Shown here piece after piece: positions 1 to 5,081 of a DNA stretch of 5,081 nucleotides. This stretch comes from Planctomycetota bacterium. Its GTDB lineage: Bacteria > Planctomycetota > Planctomycetia > Pirellulales > Lacipirellulaceae. Every line of letters begins with the position of its first letter. Positions within the stretch are counted from its first letter, which is position 1. The notes beneath the pieces were generated by a model. That model saw nothing but the letters and a program-made list of their open reading frames with translations, ran no database searches and was not told where the DNA came from. The stretch spans positions 1-5,081 of the forward strand of contig JAJRUA010000354.1 in assembly GCA_024278035.1 (NCBI GenBank), written 5' to 3'. The position numbers and the translations under genes were made by a program.

Positions 1-655
1 ACGATTCGCAATGCGTTTGAGGCGTCGTTGCCGGATATTGCGGAACTGGAACGGCGTTTGAATCTCTCGCTCTCGACCAAGCTCCCCAAGGCCCTGTTTC
101 GCAAATCGCGTCGCATTGCCATCGACCTGACATTGATTCCCTATCATGGGCGGCCCTACCGCAACAAGAAAGAAATCTACCGCAGCGTGCCGAAAAGCGG
201 CACGACTCACTTTCACGCCTACGCCACGGCAGTCGTGGTCCACAAGGGACATCGTTACACCTTGGCGTTGTTGTACGTCGAGCAGGGCGAGAAGATGAAG
301 GAGGTGGTCCAGCGGCTACTAAAAATCATTCGCAACCGTGGCGTGAAAGTTCGATATCTCCTACTGGACAAGGGCCCTGGTCTATTGAAAGGGCTCAGTG
401 TCGAGATGATTTCCTACTTGAAACGTGCAAGATGGGGATTCATTGTTCCGGCGATGGTCCGTGGACGCAAGCCGAAAGGCCCAAAAAAGGCCACCGGCCT
501 ACGAGCCATTCGCAAGAAAAAGAACGGCTACTATCGACATACGCTCAAGGGCAAGATCGGCGGGGAGCCTCGTACCACACGTGTGACTATTTGTGTGGCG
601 AGCAAAAGCTACACGCACAAAAAGACGGGCAAGCGTCGCACGAAGAAGTTTCCGA
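1..655 (+). mobile_element. Remnant of an ISH3-like insertion sequence
   Basis: This is the part of the element that still reads as transposase. The left end is beyond the window. No right terminal inverted repeat or target-site duplication can be paired, because the left end is missing and the transposase reading stops before its usual C-terminal domain. The right boundary at about 655 is inferred from the loss of family-like sequence and the change in codon use, not from a visible terminus. Confidence 0.6.
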
Positions 656-798
656 TTTCGAGAGAGGTTGTTGTGGATCAATCAAGCCATCGGGAAAATC
701 TTCCACGACGACGAGAAACAAGGCATCGAATACGAACAATACCAACGACTTACGGCCAAACGATGATACACACCGTTTTTGGAACTACTGAAATGTAG
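1..798 (+). CDS. ISH3-like DDE transposase, 5' end outside window, C-terminus lost
   Basis: The frame is open from base 1, so the true start lies upstream; 265 residues are visible before the TAG stop. The fold resembles ISH3-type DDE transposases, which cut and join insertion-sequence ends. The first catalytic aspartate is seen in IAIDLTLIPYHG (Asp codon 124-126) and the second in YLLLDKG (Asp codon 367-369). These are followed by a basic stretch (FIVPAMVRGRKPK) and a Lys/Arg-rich segment ending KKTGKRRTKKF near position 651. In family members as I recall them, the next part holds an arginine-rich helix with the catalytic glutamate (RKRFGIE-type). Here it is absent, and the frame runs on with unrelated residues. 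Third-position GC falls from high in the body to about a quarter in the last 45 codons, as expected for read-through into non-coding DNA. The product is therefore probably inactive. Family assignment is from memory of conserved motifs. Confidence 0.82.
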   Translation, partial: TIRNAFEASLPDIAELERRLNLSLSTKLPKALFRKSRRIAIDLTLIPYHGRPYRNKKEIYRSVPKSGTTHFHAYATAVVVHKGHRYTLALLYVEQGEKMKEVVQRLLKIIRNRGVKVRYLLLDKGPGLLKGLSVEMISYLKRARWGFIVPAMVRGRKPKGPKKATGLRAIRKKKNGYYRHTLKGKIGGEPRTTRVTICVASKSYTHKKTGKRRTKKFPISREVVVDQSSHRENLPRRRETRHRIRTIPTTYGQTMIHTVFGTTEM

Positions 799-1135
799 GA
801 ATCGAATCTGCGTTCGGAGTGGAACGTCGACGCAGATACAGCAATTCTCGAACCGACCAAGGTAGCATCGATCCAATTTGCCACGACATTCATGCTCAAC
901 CGCCAAGGAGGGCCCCTCCAAGCCAGAGCGCCTCTGTGACGTATGTGGCATCGTTCTGAGAGAGTCACACCTACTCCGATCTCAATTTTCCCCAATTGGC
1001 CGAAAATCGAAAAGCTTTTTTTCCGTCCACCCGTTTGGCTTGGCTCCTTGAAGAACTCAGCCCGATTCGCCAGGATTTCAGCCTCTTGGTAAGGGTCGCT
1101 TGGCGGACCACCCACTACCTAACAACGTCAACCAT
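656..1135. other. No confident gene; decayed junction region
   Basis: About 480 bases lie between the last recognisable transposase codons and the stop codon of the STAS gene. The tail of the transposase frame covers 656-798. A second plus-strand frame reads coding-like from about 656 to a TGA at 764-766, including DDEKQGIEYEQYQRLTAKR, with moderate third-position GC; I cannot name a family. From 767 to 1135 every frame is short or has implausible composition. An A/T-rich palindrome centred on AAGCTT lies near 1005-1027, but it lacks a GC stem and is not a convincing terminator. The region reads as eroded DNA left by insertion or deletion events. Confidence 0.45.
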
Positions 1136-1570
1136 CTAATGTGGTCGCCGTAGGACGCTGTCGCCGACCACGGCATCATGACGTGTCGCATGGTTGCAGA
1201 GGGCCGAGCAGTGGGTCGCTTCGATCAGCGGATCGACAAGCGCCTTATCCAAACCGCACAGCCGTAACGCCCCGTCGTGGGCGACCAGGTGGTCGTGGAG
1301 CCGGCGAAGCTCTTCGGCCCCCGCTTTGTCGATCGCCGTCACGTCCTCCATCTCAAGCACCAGTCGATAGACGAGATGCCGCTGAGTAAGCCGCCAAAGC
1401 CGTTCGGCAAGCGAGCGGTCCCCCCTCTTGCCTCCGCCCCTGGGCGATCGCCTTAGGCAATCGCTTGACATCCGTATAAAAAGCCAATTGGGGCCACGAT
1501 CGACAATACAAAAAGCCCCGTCGCAAGAACACGATCGAGACTTTGCAACAGGTTCTTTAACAGCGCTCAT
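1136..1570 (-). CDS. STAS-domain protein (anti-sigma factor antagonist-like)
   Basis: The product is a 144-residue soluble protein made almost entirely of one STAS domain, the fold of SpoIIAA/RsbV-type anti-anti-sigma factors. It has no signal peptide or membrane segment, so it is probably cytoplasmic. Visible features in order are an N-terminal strand pair (residues 18-34, FCIVDRGPNWLFIRM), a basic loop (39-52, rich in Arg, Gly and Lys), a helix (54-66), the core strand YRLVLEMEDVTAID (68-81), a helix AGAEELRRLHDHLV (83-96), the strand ALRLCGL (101-107) and a C-terminal helix and strand. In classical antagonists, Asp-Ser at the start of the second helix is phosphorylated by the anti-sigma kinase. 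Here it is Asp81-Lys82, so that switch is probably absent. The ATG at 1570 is chosen because AAGGGAG lies 8 bases upstream; an in-frame ATG at 1597 has no such site. No anti-sigma kinase gene is seen nearby, so the partner is unknown. Confidence 0.83.
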   Translation of the reverse strand: MSAVKEPVAKSRSCSCDGAFCIVDRGPNWLFIRMSSDCLRRSPRGGGKRGDRSLAERLWRLTQRHLVYRLVLEMEDVTAIDKAGAEELRRLHDHLVAHDGALRLCGLDKALVDPLIEATHCSALCNHATRHDAVVGDSVLRRPH

Positions 1571-1578
1571 CTCACTCA

Positions 1579-1585
1579 CTCCCTT
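1579..1585 (-). promoter_or_regulatory. Shine-Dalgarno site of the STAS gene
   Basis: On the minus strand the sequence is AAGGGAG, then 8 bases, then ATG at 1570-1568. This spacing is near ideal and decides between the two in-frame ATG codons at 1597 and 1570. The alaS gene in the same window has nothing comparable. Confidence 0.7.
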
Positions 1586-1649
1586 ACGAAATCCCATGAT
1601 TGGGCACCCAACGCCACCTGACTCGTACGTGATGAATCAGGGCAGGTGC

Positions 1650-1680
1650 TTCTCTAGAAAACGGGCGATTCTCTAGAAAA
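1650..1680. repeat. Two exact direct copies of TTCTCTAGAAAA, 19 bp apart
   Basis: The 12-mer occurs at 1650-1661 and again at 1669-1680, separated by CGGGCGA. Each copy holds an imperfect dyad, TTCT-CT-AGAA. The pair lies about 80-110 bp upstream of the STAS start, where a promoter or operator would be expected. The 19 bp period is near two helical turns, so both copies would present roughly the same DNA face. Binding by a regulator is inference; no clear -35/-10 pair was found on the minus strand here. Confidence 0.55.
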
Positions 1681-1865
1681 AAACGACGGCAACGAGGCCA
1701 GCGCCAAGCTACGCGGATCCGAGGGTGTATAAGCATGAGGGTAAACTGCGCTGCGGGCCTCGCAACCCACAGCCTCAGCATATCGCTTTTGCCCCACCGA
1801 TTACAAGCAAAAACCCCAGAAATATCTGCGGTAATTCGTCGCAGCTAGCAAAGCAGGAAAGGTAG

Positions 1866-4688
1866 CTAAGCACCAAGCATCTGCTCGATGGTCGCCCGGG
1901 CTTCGGCGAACGCCTCGGGGAGTTTTCCAGGCTGTTTGCCGCCGGCTTGTGCCATGTCGGGACGACCGCCGCCACCGCCGCCTAGGACCTTCGCAACCGG
2001 TCCGATCCATTTGCCGGCACTCACACCCTTCTCCACCAAGTCCTTGGTCACCCCAGCGACGAGCGTTACCTTGTCGTCCCCTTCCGCCGAAGCGAGCAGT
2101 ACCGCCGCTGGCGAGGCCTTTTGACGGATGGCGTCGATGAGCTGGCGCATGAGGTTGGGCTCAGCACCGGGCGTCTGGGCGATGACGACCGTCGCATTGC
2201 CCACGGTCATCGCACCTTCGAGCAAGGTTTCTGCTGAGAGCGGCCCGGCGGCGTCGCGACCTTTTACCTTGGCTTCAAGCCCTTCAATCTCGGCACGCAT
2301 CGTAGCCACCCGTTCAGGCAGCGTCTGCGGAGCGACCGAGAGCAACCGGGCCGCTTGGACGAGGGTCTGCTTTCGATCGGCGTAAGAAGTCAATTTTTCA
2401 GAACGAAGGTTGGGCTCCTCTCGCTTGACGCTGCCACCGCCAGAGAGTTTTTTCTTGAGCGCTCGCTGACGTGCAAGCATTCGGCCAACCGCTTCGAGCA
2501 CGGTCTCTTCTTTCACGCCGAGCGCCTCGGCCGTGGCAGCAAGGGCCGTTTCGGTCTCTTGACGATGGGCGTCGGCTCGTTTGCCGGTCAGCGCGGTCAG
2601 ACGCCTTGTGCCGGCGGAGACGCCCTCTTCGTGAAGCAGCTCGAAAGTGCCGACTTGGCTGGTGTTCGTCAGGTGCGTGCCGCCACACAGTTCACGGCTG
2701 AAGGCGTCCGTGGAAGGCCCCATCGAAACCATCCGGACTGGGTCGGGGTACTTCTCGCCAAAGAGCATCATGGCGCCTTGCTGGCGAGCATCGGCAAGTG
2801 GCAGCGTCTCCCACTTCACGGGGTCGGCGGCCGTGATGCGTGCTTCGACATCGGCGACGATCGTCGAGAGTTGCTCCGGCTCGATCGGCGAGAGGTTCGT
2901 GAAGTCGAACCGCAGCCAATCGGCATCCACCTTCGACCCCTGCTGCTGGGCATGGGTGCCGAGCGTCTTTTGCAGGGCCCAGTGTAGCAAGTGCGTGGCG
3001 GAGTGGGCACGGCGGATGGCGTCGCGGTGTTTCGTATCAACAGTGGCAGTCACTTTGGCCCCGCTTACCATTTCACCTTGGGTAAGGTGCCCCGAGTGGA
3101 CGATCAACGCTCCGTTTTTCTGCGTATCGACAACGGTGAACTCAAAACCCTCGCCCATCAGCTTGCCGGTATCGCCCACTTGCCCGCCACTCTCGCCGTA
3201 GAAGGGAGTTTGGTCGAGCACCACCCGTACCGGCGTTTTGTGGCCAATCTCTTCCATGCGGTCGCAAAGCCGATCGTTGGGCGATTCGCCAGCGACGATG
3301 CCAACGATCGTCGCTGGCGACTCCGTCGTTTCGTAGCCGAGGAACTTGGTTTCATGAATCGCCTGTTTGAGCGAATCGATCGGTCCCTTGGCCCCCATCA
3401 CCGTGTGGACCAATTTGCCCGAGGCTTCGCCATGCTCGGCCATCGCGGCGGTGTAGGCGTCCCAATCGAAAGCCAAGTTGTGCTCGGCGGCGAGGGACTC
3501 GAACAATTCGGGGGGCACGCCGTACGTTTGGTACAGGTCGGCAGCCACCGCGCCATCGACAGCCGTACGGTTGTTCTTGCGCATTGCGTCGAAGACGGCT
3601 TCAATTCGGCTCAGGCCACCGTCGATCGTGCCAAAGAAGTTTTCTTCCTCTTTCTTGATGACGCTCGCAACGCGATCGACCGTCTCTTGGAGGTCGGGGT
3701 AGGCGGCGTTCATCAAATCGGCCACCTTCGGCACCAACTGATGAAGGAACGGATCGCGGAGCCCCAGTTGATGGCCGTCCAGCACGGCCCGGCGTAGCAA
3801 ACGCTTGACGACGTATTTTTCTTTGTTCGCTCCCGGGTAAACGTTTTCATGCACAGCAAACGCGCACGCGCGCACGTGGTCGGTGATGCGCCGCAACCGG
3901 CGACCGTTCTCCGAATCGTAAGTGTATTTCACACCGCATACTTCTGCAGCCGCATCCACGAGCGGCATGAGGCTGTCGATATGAAAGTTGGTTGGCACCC
4001 CTTGGAGTGCGGCGGCCGTTCGTTCGAGGCCCATACCGGTGTCGATATTCTTGCTCGGCAACGGCTTTAAGTTGTTCGGCGGGTCGCCCAAGCGGTTGAA
4101 CTGGGTGAAGACCAGGTTCCAGATTTCGAGCGGCTCGTGCCCCGGAGCGGTGTAGTAGATTTCGCTACACGGCCCGCAAACGCCGTCGGGCCCCAAGCTC
4201 GGTGCGCTGGCAGGCCAAAAGTTTTCGTCTTCGTCCTCAAAGACAATGCGCGAAGTGGGCAAACCAATCTGGTCGTGCCAAATGTCGGCAGCCTCTTGGT
4301 CGTCTTTGTAAACGGTGACCGTGAGCGTCTCTTCCGGTAAGCCGAGCCACTCCTTATCGGTAAGAAACTCCCATGCCCAATGGATGGCGTCCCGCTTGAA
4401 GTAATCGCCAAAGCTAAAATTACCGAGCATCTCAAAGAACGTATGGTGTCGCGGTGTGCGGCCGACGTTGTCGATGTCGCCCGTTCTCATGCACTTTTGA
4501 CAGGAGGTGGCACGGGTGTATTCGAGTTTTACCTTTCCAAGAAAGTGGTCCTTGAACTGGTTCATGCCGGCGGGCGTGAAGAGGACCGAGGGGTCCCAAG
4601 TCGGCACGAGCACATCGCTGGACACACGGGTGTGGCCTTTGGACTCGAAGAAAGCAAGGTACTTTTCGCGAAGTTCGTCGGTTTTCAT
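1866..4688 (-). CDS. alaS: Alanyl-tRNA synthetase (AlaRS)
   Basis: This cytoplasmic class II synthetase activates alanine with ATP, loads it onto tRNA-Ala and hydrolyses mischarged Ser- or Gly-tRNA. The protein is complete at 940 residues. Motif 1 surrounds LFTPAGMNQFKDHFLG (36-51). Motif 2 runs from KCMRTGD to HHTFFEMLGNFSFGDYF (65-97), with the short loop that lacks GKHN of E. coli. Motif 3 is DTGMGLER (216-223). The tRNA-recognition helices span about 265-430. The editing domain has zinc ligands His562 and His566 in HSATH and Cys668 and His672 in CGGTH. A long helical hinge (about 703-810) precedes the C-Ala domain, which ends GGGGGGRPDMAQAGG (903-917). ATG at 4688 is chosen because it gives the family-typical MKTDELREKYLAFFESKGH; it has no Shine-Dalgarno site. 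The protein is about 60 residues longer than E. coli AlaRS, explained by a doubled hinge segment. The residues at the E. coli N303 and D400 positions differ. alaS stands alone here. Confidence 0.98.
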   Translation of the reverse strand: MKTDELREKYLAFFESKGHTRVSSDVLVPTWDPSVLFTPAGMNQFKDHFLGKVKLEYTRATSCQKCMRTGDIDNVGRTPRHHTFFEMLGNFSFGDYFKRDAIHWAWEFLTDKEWLGLPEETLTVTVYKDDQEAADIWHDQIGLPTSRIVFEDEDENFWPASAPSLGPDGVCGPCSEIYYTAPGHEPLEIWNLVFTQFNRLGDPPNNLKPLPSKNIDTGMGLERTAAALQGVPTNFHIDSLMPLVDAAAEVCGVKYTYDSENGRRLRRITDHVRACAFAVHENVYPGANKEKYVVKRLLRRAVLDGHQLGLRDPFLHQLVPKVADLMNAAYPDLQETVDRVASVIKKEEENFFGTIDGGLSRIEAVFDAMRKNNRTAVDGAVAADLYQTYGVPPELFESLAAEHNLAFDWDAYTAAMAEHGEASGKLVHTVMGAKGPIDSLKQAIHETKFLGYETTESPATIVGIVAGESPNDRLCDRMEEIGHKTPVRVVLDQTPFYGESGGQVGDTGKLMGEGFEFTVVDTQKNGALIVHSGHLTQGEMVSGAKVTATVDTKHRDAIRRAHSATHLLHWALQKTLGTHAQQQGSKVDADWLRFDFTNLSPIEPEQLSTIVADVEARITAADPVKWETLPLADARQQGAMMLFGEKYPDPVRMVSMGPSTDAFSRELCGGTHLTNTSQVGTFELLHEEGVSAGTRRLTALTGKRADAHRQETETALAATAEALGVKEETVLEAVGRMLARQRALKKKLSGGGSVKREEPNLRSEKLTSYADRKQTLVQAARLLSVAPQTLPERVATMRAEIEGLEAKVKGRDAAGPLSAETLLEGAMTVGNATVVIAQTPGAEPNLMRQLIDAIRQKASPAAVLLASAEGDDKVTLVAGVTKDLVEKGVSAGKWIGPVAKVLGGGGGGRPDMAQAGGKQPGKLPEAFAEARATIEQMLGA

Positions 4689-4930
4689 GGAAAGGCAGGG
4701 GGCAGTCGGCGGCGGGCAGTAAGCGGAGTCGTCCTCGCCCACAGCCCAAGTCTGATTGGAACCCTAGATGTTAGCGAATGCTGGCGATTTATGGCAGTTG
4801 GGTCGGCAAGGATTCTAGGGGAACGGCAAAGTCCTTAGTCCAAGGCTTCCACGAGTTTAAGTGGGATCATCGGATTCCAGTTAAGTGGATCGGCGTGGGG
4901 CCTATCTCTTGTGCTGCTGTCGGAAGAGGG
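4689..4930. other. alaS upstream region, no recognisable promoter or riboswitch
   Basis: The heptamer array takes up the first part. The rest, 4728-4930, shows no gene. On the minus strand a TTGGAC (4838-4843) and a TAGAAT (4812-4817) are 20 bases apart, too far for a standard sigma-70 promoter. I saw no T-box-like specifier hairpin or antiterminator. A 7-bp inverted pair CCCTAGA/TCTAGGG (4762-4768 and 4814-4820) is present but could be chance. Confidence 0.4.
4693..4727. repeat. Degenerate heptamer array abutting the alaS start
   Basis: With a period of 7 the plus strand reads AGGCAGG, GGGCAGT, CGGCGGC, GGGCAGT, AAGCGGA, with two exact GGGCAGT units 14 bases apart (4700-4706 and 4714-4720). 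It begins 4 bases beyond the alaS start codon, so on the transcript the leader just before ATG is pyrimidine-rich (ACTGCCC-type units) and holds no Shine-Dalgarno sequence. Similar GGCAGTA-type heptamer runs are, from memory, common between planctomycete genes. No function is assigned. Confidence 0.45.
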
Positions 4931-5028
4931 AACCACAACGGAACGAAGAAACGAAGGAAAAGTTGGGACCACGAAGGCACAAAGGGCACGAAGAAAAAAA
5001 CGCTGGGTTTCTAACGTGGCTTTGTGGT
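4931..5028. repeat. CACGAAGG-type intergenic repeat with long imperfect hairpin
   Basis: Two related A/G-rich tracts occur: AACCACAACGGAACGAAG from 4931, and ACCACGAAGGCACAAAGG from 4968, the latter continuing as GCACGAAG. The second is built of degenerate CACGAAGG/CACAAAGGG units. ACCACGAAGGCAC (4968-4980) pairs with GTGGCTTTGTGGT (5016-5028) over 13 positions with one G-G mismatch and one G-T pair, around a 35-base spacer. The first tract's AACCACA (4931-4937) can compete for the same right arm through TGTGGTT (5023-5029). Such repeats recur, as far as I recall, in planctomycete and verrucomicrobial intergenic DNA, which supports the host guess. They create false short ORFs on both strands. 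The last 50 bases of the window show nothing further. Confidence 0.6.
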
Positions 5029-5081
5029 TGGGATTTTCTGTCGTTCTGCCGTGGATCCCCCTTCGGACTTTAGGCAAAAGC

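Larger units (their letters stand above)
1571..1865. other. Intergenic region between alaS and the STAS gene
   Basis: Nearly 300 bases hold the STAS ribosome binding site and the tandem 12-mer, described separately. The remainder (1681-1865) has no credible gene. Downstream of the alaS stop on the minus strand there is a 5-bp stem (CTGCG/CGCAG, 1826-1844) followed by a T-rich stretch. It is too weak to call a terminator with confidence. The distance suggests the STAS gene has its own promoter rather than depending on alaS. Confidence 0.5.

Noticed and set aside
682..1115. Minus-strand ORFs downstream of the STAS gene
   Set aside because: Composition is rich in Cys, Ser, Arg and Trp without domain-like pattern; no start signal and no recognisable family.
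1571..1597. Upstream ATG at 1597 for the STAS gene
   Set aside because: It has no Shine-Dalgarno site, whereas the ATG at 1570 has AAGGGAG at 8 bases.
1811..1844. alaS terminator candidate (CTGCG/CGCAG stem then T-rich tract)
   Set aside because: The stem is only 5 bp with a 9-base loop, and the T tract is interrupted by GGGG; below what I would call an intrinsic terminator.
2991..3797. Long plus-strand ORF (268 aa) antisense to alaS, with another at 2355-2987
   Set aside because: Both lie wholly inside the well-conserved alaS coding region, with no recognisable domain or ribosome binding site; they are antisense shadows of a GC-rich gene.
4689..4742. GTG start at 4742, extending AlaRS by 18 residues
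   Set aside because: The extension translates the heptamer array, and the family N-terminus begins at the ATG at 4688.
4812..4843. TTGGAC/TAGAAT promoter pair for alaS
   Set aside because: The spacing is 20 bases, outside the usual 16-18, and both hexamers are imperfect.
4835..5077. Short ORFs on both strands over the right-end intergenic region
   Set aside because: Their sequence comes from translating the CACGAAGG-type repeat (RRHKGHEEK and FFLRALCAFVVP style peptides), a usual source of false small proteins.
1785..5081. Inverted 9-mers GCTTTTGCC (1785-1793) and GGCAAAAGC (5073-5081) bracketing alaS
   Set aside because: Many 9-mer inverted pairs are expected by chance in 5 kb, and nothing else marks these as element ends.

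Overview
The window looks like a stretch of chromosome from a planctomycete, probably Pirellulaceae-like. This rests on recalled family and genome features and was not searched. The features are an alanyl-tRNA synthetase with a short motif-2 loop and a divergent tRNA-contact segment, a single-domain STAS protein of a style I associate with planctomycetes, an ISH3-like transposase remnant, and degenerate CACGAAGG-type intergenic repeats. Start sites are mixed: the STAS gene has a good Shine-Dalgarno sequence, while alaS has none.

Layout: (1) Positions 1-798, plus strand: the middle and end of a DDE transposase. It is cut by the left window edge, and its own C-terminus, including the expected third catalytic acid, is lost at about position 655. 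(2) About 656-1135: no confident gene, only a short coding-like stretch in another frame (about 656-766). (3) 1136-1570, minus strand: a 144-residue STAS-domain (anti-sigma-factor-antagonist-like) protein with a lysine where the phosphorylatable serine usually sits. (4) 1571-1865: intergenic DNA with the STAS Shine-Dalgarno sequence and two exact copies of a 12-mer spaced 19 bp apart, a possible operator. (5) 1866-4688, minus strand: a complete alaS of 940 residues, the only housekeeping gene here. (6) 4689-5081: intergenic DNA with a heptamer array abutting the alaS start codon, and further out a CACGAAGG-type repeat that can fold into a long imperfect hairpin.

The genes do not form a pathway. 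alaS charges tRNA-Ala for translation. The STAS gene lies downstream on the same strand, but about 300 bp away and with its own ribosome binding site, so it is probably a separate unit. The transposase remnant is decayed mobile DNA.

I see no clear new defence, biosynthetic or mobile system. The observations most worth checking are inside AlaRS: both positions known in E. coli to read the G3-U70 identity pair of tRNA-Ala appear substituted, and a roughly 60-residue helical segment after the editing domain appears duplicated, matching the protein's excess length.
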